Assembly (NCBI GenBank): GCA_022653675.1
Contig: JALCST010000001.1
Coordinates: 62,001-126,000 of the forward strand
DNA length: 64,000 bases
DNA from: Bacteroidales bacterium
GTDB taxonomy: Bacteria; Bacteroidota; Bacteroidia; Bacteroidales; UBA932
Reading direction: 5' to 3'
The translations under genes were made by a program, and so were the position numbers. The notes beneath the pieces are model-generated. The model did no database searches and was not told where the DNA came from. It saw only the letters and a list, made by a program, of their open reading frames with translations. Positions 34,301-42,227 of the stretch are shown piece after piece (position 1 is the stretch's first letter; each line of letters starts with the position of its first letter).

Positions 34301-34890
34301 TGATGCATCTTGTCGGCCGCAAGCGATATCCCGTAAAGCGCCGCCTTAAGGTTCAAACCGTCGAAAACGGTCTCTACGAGCAGAAAATCCGCGCCTCCCG
34401 TCATCAGTCCTTCGGCTTGGATGGCATATGCGTGTGACATATCGTCGAAACCGATTTCCCTGAATTCAGGGGAATTTTCCCTTGATGATATGGATAAGGA
34501 TTTGGCTGTCGGTCCCATGCTTCCGGCTACATAGATTTTCCTCTCCCTTTTGTTCCTTTCCCGGATTATCCCGCCTTTCCCGTCGTTTATTATGGTTTCC
34601 GCAAAGTCTGCTGCCGCACGGGCGATACGTGCACCGCTCAGGTTGATTTGATAGCCCCACTTCGATATGCCGTATGGTTGCAGCGATATGCTTGTCGCAT
34701 TGAACGTGTTGGTTTCTATAATGTCGGCGCCGGCATCTATGTATGCACGGTGGATGTTTTCCACTGCGTCCGGCCTGTATATGTTGAGAACGTCGTTTAC
34801 AGGTACTCCCCATCCTTCAGGGGGAGCCGCCTTCTGGAGCATCGTTCCCATCGCTCCGTCAAGTATCCAGATTTTCCGGTTGAAATCCAT
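31360..34890 (-). CDS. metH: cobalamin-dependent methionine synthase
   Basis: A 1176-residue multidomain enzyme that moves the methyl group of 5-methyl-THF through cobalamin to homocysteine. In order: homocysteine-binding domain with zinc cysteines (GGCCGTTP near residue 310); pterin-binding domain from ANVNGSRKF; B12 cap and binding domain with DVHDIGKN near residue 763 (the histidine is the cobalt ligand); and the C-terminal SAM-dependent activation domain with RPAFGYPCSPDHS near residue 1120. All four modules are intact. No cobalamin riboswitch fits upstream, because the promoter box ends 5 bases before the ATG. Confidence 0.96.
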   Translation of the reverse strand: MDFNRKIWILDGAMGTMLQKAAPPEGWGVPVNDVLNIYRPDAVENIHRAYIDAGADIIETNTFNATSISLQPYGISKWGYQINLSGARIARAAADFAETIINDGKGGIIRERNKRERKIYVAGSMGPTAKSLSISSRENSPEFREIGFDDMSHAYAIQAEGLMTGGADFLLVETVFDGLNLKAALYGISLAADKMHHEGKLAGPIPVMVSVTVNGESCRTLTGQSIDSVYRSAAGSCNLLSFGLNCSLGAGKMLECARALKHLPCPTSIYPNAGLPDVNGEYDETPEIFARYFRQMAGEGLLNIAGGCCGTTPKHISAIADTLKGTKPRVIPNEDDDVLYVSGLDTVIIDRDKANFTNVGERANVNGSRKFARCLESHDYASAISIARKEIEDGAAIIDINTDDPMLDSAVEMQNIVRSFENDPDIARVPLMIDSSDWNTLLAGLKNAPGKGIANSISLRDGEAAFLAKATEIKRLGAAAVIMAFDEKGQAVTYGRKTEICSRAFSLLTDEAGYDPQDIILDVNILPAGTGVAGQNAVAADFIRAVKWIKQNLRGCRTSGGISNLSFAFRGNNKVREAMHSVFLYHAIAAGLDMAIVNPNALVPYDELDPELRKAAEDVILNSDPEAGDRLGTLAAKISEREADTPSCVKELNPNDSTQDSPEEMLRTALVTGDGNNLKEILGKALSEYGSAIKIVEGPLMDGMGKVGKLFAEGKLFLPQVIKSARIMKEATEILRPEMEAEGKGAASSRRLPKLVIATAKGDVHDIGKNICDIVLKCNNIDVIDLGVMVDNSTIIRTAVEAEADFIAISGLISPSLKHMEELCSELEAKGMHAPLFVGGAATTALHTAVKLAPLYSGSVVYTADASSFAAEVNCFLSDRKAAELKWKNKNCRIREIYEASHSPEKNMKSFVTMEEARKRAAHYPPESYLQPKGYGNNDLRAFGIGIENLIPLICWQMLLAFWGFKGKYPEIIYRDGEADKCFEYAQKILAEMLEKDSVKADIVCRFFDSSSEKEDIILDVSGGKSVFSLPRATASDSKFECLADFVPPASSGRHSETGLFAVRIEDLEKPADPDEGKSYRHFMRSALCSRLAEAGAEWLQQAVAPKGTNIIRPAFGYPCSPDHSMKKQALALIDPEGKLNIKLTESFTMIPETSVCGMLIAHPEAHYFTIKKPTL

Positions 34891-34895
34891 CGGCG

Positions 34896-34903
34896 CAAAT
34901 ATA
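34896..34903 (-). promoter_or_regulatory. -7 box TATATTTG for metH-metF
   Basis: Exact TAnnTTTG on the minus strand, ending 5 bases before ATG 34890, so the mRNA should be leaderless. The region where the -33 element should be lies inside the terminator hairpin at 34906-34949. Confidence 0.6.
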
Positions 34904-34905
34904 AT

Positions 34906-34949
34906 AAAAAAGCCGCCTGCACTCTGTAACGGCGTGCGGCGGCTTTTTT
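34906..34949. terminator. bidirectional terminator after oadB
   Basis: AAAAAAGCCGCC-TGCAC, an 11-base loop, then GTGC-GGCGGCTTTTTT: a strong GC stem with one bulge, flanked by A and T runs. It ends the methylmalonyl-CoA decarboxylase operon 13 bases after the oadB stop and abuts the metH promoter. Confidence 0.9.
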
Positions 34950-34961
34950 AACTTTTGTTTG

Positions 34962-36104
34962 TTAAGCGAAGAAACTCAGTAGAATTCCGGCTGCAACCGC
35001 GCTGCCAATTACGCCTGCGACGTTAGGTCCCATGGCGTGCATAAGCAGGTAATTGTTGGGGTCGTATTTAAGTCCCTGGACATTGGATACTCTTGCCGAG
35101 TCCGGAACGGCCGAAACACCGGCGTTCCCGATCAGCGGATTGATCTTGTTCCCCTCTTTCAGGAAAAGGTTCAGGAATTTGACGAACAGGACGCCTGCTG
35201 CAGTTGCGATGATGAATGAGATTGCACCCAAAACGAAAATCTTGACTGAATTCAACTGCAAGAACTTGTCTGCTTGTGTGGAGGCTCCTACCGTAAGGCC
35301 TATCAGCGTAGTGACGATGTCGCACATAGGACCGCTGGCGGTCTGAGCAAGACGGCGTGTGACTCCGCTCTCCTTAAGGAGGTTGCCGAAGAAGAGCATG
35401 CCCAGCAACGGAATGGCCGAAGGCACTATGAATGCCGTAAGCAGGAACCCTATTATAGGAAATATTTGTTTTTCAGTCTGCGATACCGCACGTGGCGGTT
35501 TCATCCTTATGAGGCGTTCTTTCTTCGTGGTGAGCAGTCGCATTATCGGCGGCTGTATCATCGGCACCAAAGCCATATAAGAGTATGCAGATACCGCTAT
35601 CGCCCCTATGAGGTCCGGAGCTAGCTTACTGGAAAGGAATATAGCCGTCGGGCCGTCGGCTCCTCCGATGATTCCTATGGCTGCGGCTTCGGAAGGGGAG
35701 AAACCTGCCCTCAACGCGAGGGCATACGCCCCGAATATTCCGAATTGGCAGGCTGCTCCGACAAGCAGTAATTTCGGATTGGATATAAGTGCAGAAAAAT
35801 CCGTCATCGCTCCTATGCCCATGAAGATCAACGGAGGGTAGAAGCCTTGTCGCACACCTTGATAGAGGATGTTCAGTACGGATCCCTTTTCGTATACTCC
35901 GACGTTGAGCCCCTGGAACAACGGAATGTTGCCTATGATTATACCGAATCCGATAGGAACGAGAAGCAGCGGCTCCCAATGGAATTTGATAGCAAGGTAA
36001 ATGAACGTGATCCCGATCGCAATCATCAAAAGATATTGGTAATTGCAGTTCGCGAATCCGGTATACTGCCAGAATTGTCTGAGATTGTTTATGATATTTT
36101 CCAT
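34962..36104 (-). CDS. oadB: Na+-translocating decarboxylase beta subunit (MmdB/OadB)
   Basis: A 380-residue, very hydrophobic protein with about nine membrane helices, the carboxybiotin decarboxylase and Na+ channel of the pump. Family stretches are FIYLAIKFHWEPLLLVPIGFG, IFMGIGAMTDFS, GADGPTAIFLSSKLAP and NVAGVIGSAVAAG at the C terminus. The conserved aspartate in GADGPTA contributes to Na+ binding in characterised homologues. It decarboxylates carboxybiotin on the carrier protein and exports Na+. It is the last gene of the five-gene unit, 9 bases after the biotin carrier. Confidence 0.96.
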   Translation of the reverse strand: MENIINNLRQFWQYTGFANCNYQYLLMIAIGITFIYLAIKFHWEPLLLVPIGFGIIIGNIPLFQGLNVGVYEKGSVLNILYQGVRQGFYPPLIFMGIGAMTDFSALISNPKLLLVGAACQFGIFGAYALALRAGFSPSEAAAIGIIGGADGPTAIFLSSKLAPDLIGAIAVSAYSYMALVPMIQPPIMRLLTTKKERLIRMKPPRAVSQTEKQIFPIIGFLLTAFIVPSAIPLLGMLFFGNLLKESGVTRRLAQTASGPMCDIVTTLIGLTVGASTQADKFLQLNSVKIFVLGAISFIIATAAGVLFVKFLNLFLKEGNKINPLIGNAGVSAVPDSARVSNVQGLKYDPNNYLLMHAMGPNVAGVIGSAVAAGILLSFFA

Positions 36105-36113
36105 AACCGCGAA

Positions 36114-36566
36114 TTACTTGACTGTCGCAAGAACTGCGCCTTCGAGTACCGAATCTCCCTTCGAAGCCATAAGCGTGACGACCCCGTCTGCCGGAGATTC
36201 GATGTTGTTCTCCATCTTCATTGCTTCGAGTACCATCAGGCATTGCCCTTTTTTGACGGTATCTCCGTTGTTGCATTTTACGCTGAGTATGACGCCGGGC
36301 AGAGGGGAAACAACTTTCTTGCCTTCTCCGTTGGTGTTTGCGGCGGCCGGGGTACTGACTTTGTTCAGCGGAGCTCCAGCAGGTTTTTGGGAAGGGGCGG
36401 CTGTGTTGATAATCTGTATTTTAGGAGTGGTTGTTTTTGTGATGGGCTTTTCGAATTCCACGTTGAACGGAGTCCCGTTCACTTCAATGGAAGCGGAATT
36501 GCCTTCTATTTCCTTGATGGCGACATCGTAGTTGTTGCCATTGATCTTCAATTTATATTCTTTCAT
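36114..36566 (-). CDS. mmdC: biotin carrier subunit of methylmalonyl-CoA decarboxylase
   Basis: A 150-residue biotinyl protein. An N-terminal beta domain of about 60 residues is followed by a proline/alanine linker (KPAGAPLNKV) and the biotinyl domain, with the acceptor lysine K117 in LEAMKMEN. It shuttles CO2 between MmdA and the membrane beta subunit. I start at ATG 36566 (MKEYKLKING) because the track's extension to 36632 lies inside the upstream gene; the gap to that gene is then 5 bases. Confidence 0.95.
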   Translation of the reverse strand: MKEYKLKINGNNYDVAIKEIEGNSASIEVNGTPFNVEFEKPITKTTTPKIQIINTAAPSQKPAGAPLNKVSTPAAANTNGEGKKVVSPLPGVILSVKCNNGDTVKKGQCLMVLEAMKMENNIESPADGVVTLMASKGDSVLEGAVLATVK

Positions 36567-36571
36567 GACAG

Positions 36572-37492
36572 TTAACGTTTGTTCTTTTTGAGTTCCGGCA
36601 TCTTGCGAAGAGTGTAAATCTTCGAGCTCCAAGGCGAATAGGAGCGATCGGTATGTTGCATGGTGACCACGAAGCTTTCGTTGTCGTGAGTTTCGTTTTC
36701 CTTTGAATAAAGTTCAAGTGCGAATGCTATTGCGGCACAGGTCTCGGACGATATGTCCTCGTTTTTCTCTGCCGAGACTTTTCCGGCAGGAGTGGAGGTA
36801 GCCGCATTGCGCATCTTTTTCTTGGATATGTTGCCCATTATCTTGAAACAGAAGTAAAGGATGATCAGTGCAATGAAAACGACGCTCATGTCAGTGAGCG
36901 CCATGATCCATCCGTATGGATCGAGTCTGGCCATTTTCTGGCTTTTAGTTTCGAATCTTTCCCTATAGACCGTAGTTCCCGGGGAAGGATTTTTCTGTAT
37001 TGTCCAACAGGCCGTATCGCCGTTTGTAGTGCCTTTGCCGTCCTCAAGCCTCTCGTATGAGCAGTTTGTGTCGAGCTGTGCCGGTAGTTTTATGTGGTCC
37101 ACTATGGTAGTGCCGTCGCCGAGAACAAGGAATAGCTCGTCGGAATCCTTAAGTTTGAAGTTCAGATGAAAAGTTCCCTTTGTCGGGTCCCCGTCCGCAT
37201 AGAAAACGATCGCTTGTTTTGGTTGTATGGTCGCTTTTATGTCGGTCTTAGGAACCTGAAACAGTTGCAGGTTGTTGGGATCGTTTGAAAGGAAACATCC
37301 GCCGAGTTTGACAACGCCGTATGAAGAGTTGAAAAGTTCTATCCAGCCCTCTCTCTGGCCGTATTCGTCTATGATGTTACCGGTATTGTGGACGAGGATT
37401 TCGTTCAGGCGCATATCATTGCTGTTCTGGGCGAAAGCTCCGGTTACAATGCAGGAAAACAGTATGACGAGCAGTAATTTGTATTTCTTCAT
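36572..37492 (-). CDS. OadG-like gamma subunit with N-terminal lamin-tail domain
   Basis: A 306-residue fusion. A signal peptide (to about residue 21, GAFAQ) leads into a lamin-tail domain (about residues 26-150: RLNEILVHNTGN, GWIELFNSS, GGCFLSNDP), which must lie in the periplasm. One membrane helix (LTDMSVVFIALIILYFCF, about residues 200-220) is followed by a cytoplasmic tail like OadG, the small subunit that tethers the decarboxylase complex and binds Zn2+ in other systems. Ordinary OadG is about 80-100 residues with no lamin-tail domain. The fusion is known in Bacteroidota; its periplasmic role is unknown. Confidence 0.82.
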   Translation of the reverse strand: MKKYKLLLVILFSCIVTGAFAQNSNDMRLNEILVHNTGNIIDEYGQREGWIELFNSSYGVVKLGGCFLSNDPNNLQLFQVPKTDIKATIQPKQAIVFYADGDPTKGTFHLNFKLKDSDELFLVLGDGTTIVDHIKLPAQLDTNCSYERLEDGKGTTNGDTACWTIQKNPSPGTTVYRERFETKSQKMARLDPYGWIMALTDMSVVFIALIILYFCFKIMGNISKKKMRNAATSTPAGKVSAEKNEDISSETCAAIAFALELYSKENETHDNESFVVTMQHTDRSYSPWSSKIYTLRKMPELKKNKR

Positions 37493-37503
37493 TTCCGGTG
37501 AGA

Positions 37504-39057
37504 TTACATGGGAAGGTTGTCGTGCTTTTTGGCCGGGCTGGAAATCTTCTTCGTGGAGAGCTGTTCCAAAGCACGTATTATGCGGAATCTTGTGTTACGT
37601 GGCTCGATGACGTCGTCTATATACCCGTATTTGGCTGCATAGTAGGGGTCTGCAAACATTTTCCTGTATTCGTCCTCCTTTTCCGTACGTAGTGCTTCGG
37701 GATTTTCGGCAGCCTTAAGCTCTTTTTTATAAAGAATGTTTACCGCTCCTGCGGGACCCATAACCGCTATTTCGGTGGATGGCCACGCATAGTTGATGTC
37801 ACCGCGCAGATGCTTGCTGCTCATGACTATGTATGCGCCGCCGTATGCTTTGCGCAATGTCACCGTTATCTTCGGGACAGTGGCTTCTCCATAGGCATAT
37901 AGCAATTTTGCTCCGTTCAGTATTATACCTCCGTATTCCTGCTGCGTACCGGGAAGGAAGCCGGGAACGTCGACGAGGGTAACAAGAGGTATGTTGAATG
38001 CATCGCAGAACCTTACGAACCTTGCTGCTTTTCGCGAAGCGTTTATGTCGAGCACTCCCGCCATGATTTGGGGCTGGTTGGCAATTATGCCGACTGCCGA
38101 ACCGCCGAATCTGGCAAACCCTATTATAATGTTCTTGGCGTAATCCTTGTGTACTTCCAGAAACTTGCCGTCGTCTACTATTGCTCCTATTACGCCATAC
38201 ATGTCGTAAGGTTTATTTGGATTGTCGGGAAGTATCTGATTCAGAAAATCCTCGTTTCTGTCAATGGGGTCATCCGTATGTACATAAGGTGGTTCCTCCA
38301 TGTTATTCTGCGGCAGGTAGCCGAGAAGCTCGCGGATCGTCGCTATCCCTTCTTCCTCGCTGTCAACGGCGAAGTGACATACACCGCTCTTTGAAGCGTG
38401 GACATCCGTTCCACCAAGCGTCTCCTCGTTCACATCTTCACCGGTAACCGATTTTACCACCGATGGTCCGGTGAGGAACATGTAACTGATGTTCCGGCAC
38501 ATTATATTGAAATCGGTTAGGGCAGGGGAGTAAACCGCACCTCCGGCACAAGGACCGAACATTGCCGAAATCTGAGGTATGACACCGGATGCCAATATGT
38601 TTCTTTCGAAGATTTCGCCGTAACCTGCGAGAGCGTTCACACCTTCCTGGATCCTCGCTCCGCCGGAATCGTTGATCCCGATGACGGGAGCTCCCACAAG
38701 CATGGCTTTGTCGAGAACCTTGCAGATTTTTTTGGACATGGTCTCGGAAAGGGAACCGCCGGCCACCGTGAAATCCTGGGCAAATACGTAGACTAGACGT
38801 CCGTTGACGGTACCGTAGCCGGTTACCACACCGTCGCCCAGATAAGTTTTTTTCTCCATTCCGAAATTCGTGCAGCGATGGGTTACGAACATGTCGAACT
38901 CCTCGAAACTGCCTTCATCCAACAGCATCGCGATTCTTTCGCGTGCCGTGTATTTTCCTTTCTGGTGCTGCTTGTCAATACCTGCCTGACCGCCGCCCAA
39001 ACGGGCCTGATCCCTCTTGTCAATTAGGGCTTTTATCTGATCTGATTGCTGGCTCAT
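37504..39057 (-). CDS. mmdA: methylmalonyl-CoA decarboxylase alpha subunit (carboxyltransferase)
   Basis: A 517-residue crotonase-fold carboxyltransferase that moves the carboxyl group of (S)-methylmalonyl-CoA to biotin, releasing propionyl-CoA. Seen motifs are [28 protein letters not shown] (N-terminal oxyanion region), [11 protein letters not shown], and [17 protein letters not shown] with the C-terminal acyl-CoA site. The same family includes propionyl-CoA carboxylase beta; the neighbouring beta and gamma pump subunits decide in favour of the decarboxylase here. Confidence 0.93.
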   Translation of the reverse strand: MSQQSDQIKALIDKRDQARLGGGQAGIDKQHQKGKYTARERIAMLLDEGSFEEFDMFVTHRCTNFGMEKKTYLGDGVVTGYGTVNGRLVYVFAQDFTVAGGSLSETMSKKICKVLDKAMLVGAPVIGINDSGGARIQEGVNALAGYGEIFERNILASGVIPQISAMFGPCAGGAVYSPALTDFNIMCRNISYMFLTGPSVVKSVTGEDVNEETLGGTDVHASKSGVCHFAVDSEEEGIATIRELLGYLPQNNMEEPPYVHTDDPIDRNEDFLNQILPDNPNKPYDMYGVIGAIVDDGKFLEVHKDYAKNIIIGFARFGGSAVGIIANQPQIMAGVLDINASRKAARFVRFCDAFNIPLVTLVDVPGFLPGTQQEYGGIILNGAKLLYAYGEATVPKITVTLRKAYGGAYIVMSSKHLRGDINYAWPSTEIAVMGPAGAVNILYKKELKAAENPEALRTEKEDEYRKMFADPYYAAKYGYIDDVIEPRNTRFRIIRALEQLSTKKISSPAKKHDNLPM

Positions 39058-39073
39058 ATTTTGAACTATATTA

Positions 39074-39493
39074 TTATTTAGTGATTTTAGGATTCTCGCA
39101 CAATTCCGTAAGGACTCCGTGAGTGGATTTCGGATGCAGGAAAGCTATTCGGAGACCTTCCGCTCCAGTGCGGGGTTCCTTGTCTATAGTCCTGATTCCT
39201 TTTTTGTCAGCTTCATTCAATGCATTTCCTACCCCATCTTCTACCGCAAACGCGATGTGGTTTACTCCCTCCCCCCTTTTCTCTATGAAGCGTGTAATAG
39301 GGCTGTCATCGGATGTCCCTTCGAGAAGCTCTATTTTCGTGGCACCGACCTTGAAGAAGGCGGTCCGTACCTTTTGGTCGGGAACTTCTTCGATCGCGTA
39401 ACATTTTAACCCAAAGGTTTTTTCGTAAAAGGGAATCGCATCGTCAAGGGAACTTACAGCAATACCCACATGTTCTATATGAGAAATTTTCAT
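39074..39493 (-). CDS. mce: methylmalonyl-CoA epimerase
   Basis: A 139-residue VOC-fold metalloenzyme converting (R)- to (S)-methylmalonyl-CoA, the form used by the decarboxylase. It starts [13 protein letters not shown] with the first metal histidine, and has [13 protein letters not shown] and a late glutamate as further ligands. ATG 39493 is preferred to the track's GTG 39499. As first gene of the operon it fits the succinate-to-propionate route; the mutase that precedes it is not in the window. Confidence 0.94.
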   Translation of the reverse strand: MKISHIEHVGIAVSSLDDAIPFYEKTFGLKCYAIEEVPDQKVRTAFFKVGATKIELLEGTSDDSPITRFIEKRGEGVNHIAFAVEDGVGNALNEADKKGIRTIDKEPRTGAEGLRIAFLHPKSTHGVLTELCENPKITK

Positions 39494-39525
39494 TATCACA
39501 GTGTTATTTATATGATATAATGTGG

Positions 39526-39533
39526 CAAATGTA
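39526..39533 (-). promoter_or_regulatory. -7 box TACATTTG for the mce-mmd operon
   Basis: Exact TAnnTTTG on the minus strand, 33 bases before ATG 39493, in an AT-rich divergent intergenic region. Confidence 0.6.
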
Positions 39534-39554
39534 TTAAATTAAAATGAAAATTAG

Positions 39555-39562
39555 TAATTTTG
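39555..39562 (+). promoter_or_regulatory. -7 box TAATTTTG for the histidine kinase pair
   Basis: Exact TAnnTTTG match ending 13 bases before ATG 39576. The sequence TTTTGTCAATGCAGGA that starts in this box occurs again upstream of recF at 46501. Confidence 0.6.
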
Positions 39563-39575
39563 TCAATGCAGGAAA

Positions 39576-42227
39576 ATGAAGGCCATTAAGACACTTTTTC
39601 TTATCCCTTTGCTAATATCTTTCAGCTTCGGAGTTTATGCCCGAAGTGAGGATACGATTGGCCATGCTTTGCCCGATTCCTCGAAAGGACAATATATACT
39701 CGTCAAAATATCCCACGAGTGGCCTTATGAAGTAGCCTTCTGCAGGGATTTTGTAAGCGAGATTGATAAATATCTGCCACGGATGCAGGTAAAGTTCGAT
39801 TATCTGTGTACGGAAGATACTTATTCTTTCCAGTCGCTATGCCAGATCCTGTCTTCTTCCTTTTATAAGGATGAAGGGAATCCTGCGGCGATAGTCCTCG
39901 TTGGAATGGATATCTGGATGGCATACCGCGAAACGAATCCCAAAGCCTGGAACAACATCCCTGTCATTTTGGCCAATGCCCAGGATTCCTTACCTGTCAA
40001 TTCAGAAGATTATTTTTCTCACGGACTTTCACTTGAAGGGGTTGCCATGCAATCCCTTGAAGAATCAGCGGAACATTCCTCCTTCCGTTTTTTCTCTGTT
40101 ATTCCCAAGATGGATTATTATGCCTGCATAAGGATGATAAAGAAAATGTACCCGGATGTGACGTCCGTTTGCTACTATTGCGAAAATTGTGTCGAGGATG
40201 CGTATAATTGCAGGGAACTGCGCAAGGCGGCTGAAAGGACCTTCGGATTCCTCGAAGTGACTGCTTTTCAAAGGCGCTTTCTGAGTGACAGGAAAGTCGT
40301 CGATTCCATTTGTTCGGTTTCCCAACGTGGAAACTGCGTGGTGGTAATGCGTGAAGGCTACGATTTTCTCGAGGGGATCCCGCGGGAACGGTTGGGAAAG
40401 CCCGTTTTTGTAATGTCTGATTGCAGGTATGCCGATAATGCCGTAATCGGCGGCATATATCCGGTAAGAAAGATCAATGCTTCCCTTACCGCATACAAGA
40501 CTTACAATATTATCTCGAATCCTGATTACAACAGGAAAATTTCCAGACAACCCCGTCTAGAATACGGGATCAACCAATCCCTTTTGGAAAAATACGGTTT
40601 ATCAAAAGATATAACATTGAATGAAAATGAAAAAACGGTTTTTTACAACGTGCCTGACTGCTTTTTCAAAAGGCATTTCATTTTCATCCTCATTTTCGGA
40701 TTTCTTTTGTTAAGTGCACTGATTTTTATTGCCGCCTTTATGATTGCCGATGCGAACAGGTTGAATTCGAAAAAACTCATAGCCGAATTCAGACGGCTTT
40801 ACGACCGTTCGATGATGGTGTACAACAATCTTCCCCTGGCTGTTGCGCAGTATTCCCCCAAAGGTGATCTTATAAGCGAAACCCCGGTCGCAAAGAACCT
40901 TTTCATGTCTTATGAAGATGCGAAAAGCCTTAATAGAAACTGTTTCCTGAACAAAGTAATAAACAGGTATAGCATAGACAACGGGTTTTCTCGATCCGGC
41001 TTCGAAAATACCGTTACAGCTGGTGTTCAGAATATGAAATATTTCAGGATAATATTTTATCCAATAGTTTCGGGCGGTAAGACAATCAAGTACCTGCTTT
41101 TGGTCTTGGATACGACGAGACTTGAACAGCAAAGAATGAGACTTGAAGGTATATCCCGGGGATTCGAATTTGCTATGAAGCAGATAAAGGCGGGAGTGAT
41201 AGAATATTCTTCCAACGGAGAAGTAGTTTTTTCCACTAATTCATGGTATAGCCTTTTGAACATAAGCAAATCCACTGCTCTCGAAGATTCTTTTTCAAAC
41301 CTTGAAGAGGATGATCGTAACGAAGTCATGAAGTTCCTGGACAATGCCGATCCCGACGTGTCGATGTTCGGGAGAGAGGTCAAGGTTTGGAATGGGGCGA
41401 ACGAAAGGCATTCCCTTTTCCTCCGCTTCAATCGTGCCGATTCAAATGATTACGGATATATATTAAAGGGAATGGTGCAAAACATAGATGAAGATGTCAC
41501 GCGTGCCGATGCCATACGCAAATCCATGGAAAAGGCACGCGAATCAGACCTCATGAAAAGCAAATTCGTAGCCAATATGAGCCACGAGATCAAGACTCCG
41601 CTCAACGCCATTGTCGGATTCTCGGATCTTCTGGTTTCCACCGACGATCCGAAGGAGAGGGAGATGTATGTCCATTTCATTTCCGAAAACAATCGTTCCC
41701 TGCTTGCTCTTATCGACAGTATAATAGACGTGCCTTCTTCCGACAGCAAGTCGATCTCAGTCGAAAAGGATACGTTCGATCTGAATGATATGATAGAGGA
41801 TATCGTCCTCACCACCACGATGAAGGTGGACCCATCAAAGATCAAGGTTTATTTCGAAAAGGGATATTCCTCCATGCCACTCTATCAGGACAGGAACAAA
41901 CTGAAACAGGTGGTCTCGAATTTTGCCGGGAATGCGGCAAAATATACCAAGAAGGGTATGATAAATATAGGATATACTTTGGACGACGGAGGATGGATCA
42001 CAATTTTTGTTTCGGATACCGGCATAGGTATTTCAGAAGAGAATCAAAAGACCTTGTTCGATAGGTTTGTAAGGGTGGATGACGATTCGAGCGTCGAAGG
42101 ATACGGTTTGGGCCTTTCGATAGTGAAGCAGATATCGGATGCCATAGGAGGGCAGGTGGGAGTGACTTCCAAGATGGGTGCAGGCAGTAAATTCTGGATA
42201 AGGATCAAAAGGGAGGTACGGAAATGA
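39576..42227 (+). CDS. membrane sensor histidine kinase 1
   Basis: An 883-residue sensor kinase. A signal peptide is followed by a periplasmic domain of about 340 residues resembling ABC-type substrate-binding sensors (YILVKISHEWPYE, AIVLVGMDIWMAYRE), one membrane helix near residues 365-392, a PAS-like linker, and the kinase core. The phosphorylated histidine is H670 in NMSHEIKTPLN; ATP-binding motifs are NAAKYTKKG, DTGIGIS and GYGLGLSIV. There is no receiver domain, and no response regulator gene lies nearby. Its stop overlaps the start of a second kinase (ATGA). The ligand is unknown; the layout suggests a small solute. Confidence 0.9.
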   Translation: MKAIKTLFLIPLLISFSFGVYARSEDTIGHALPDSSKGQYILVKISHEWPYEVAFCRDFVSEIDKYLPRMQVKFDYLCTEDTYSFQSLCQILSSSFYKDEGNPAAIVLVGMDIWMAYRETNPKAWNNIPVILANAQDSLPVNSEDYFSHGLSLEGVAMQSLEESAEHSSFRFFSVIPKMDYYACIRMIKKMYPDVTSVCYYCENCVEDAYNCRELRKAAERTFGFLEVTAFQRRFLSDRKVVDSICSVSQRGNCVVVMREGYDFLEGIPRERLGKPVFVMSDCRYADNAVIGGIYPVRKINASLTAYKTYNIISNPDYNRKISRQPRLEYGINQSLLEKYGLSKDITLNENEKTVFYNVPDCFFKRHFIFILIFGFLLLSALIFIAAFMIADANRLNSKKLIAEFRRLYDRSMMVYNNLPLAVAQYSPKGDLISETPVAKNLFMSYEDAKSLNRNCFLNKVINRYSIDNGFSRSGFENTVTAGVQNMKYFRIIFYPIVSGGKTIKYLLLVLDTTRLEQQRMRLEGISRGFEFAMKQIKAGVIEYSSNGEVVFSTNSWYSLLNISKSTALEDSFSNLEEDDRNEVMKFLDNADPDVSMFGREVKVWNGANERHSLFLRFNRADSNDYGYILKGMVQNIDEDVTRADAIRKSMEKARESDLMKSKFVANMSHEIKTPLNAIVGFSDLLVSTDDPKEREMYVHFISENNRSLLALIDSIIDVPSSDSKSISVEKDTFDLNDMIEDIVLTTTMKVDPSKIKVYFEKGYSSMPLYQDRNKLKQVVSNFAGNAAKYTKKGMINIGYTLDDGGWITIFVSDTGIGISEENQKTLFDRFVRVDDDSSVEGYGLGLSIVKQISDAIGGQVGVTSKMGAGSKFWIRIKREVRK

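Noticed and set aside
34890-34961. Cobalamin riboswitch upstream of metH
   Set aside because: Only about 70 bases separate metH from oadB, filled by a terminator and a promoter box 5 bases from the ATG; no room for the aptamer.
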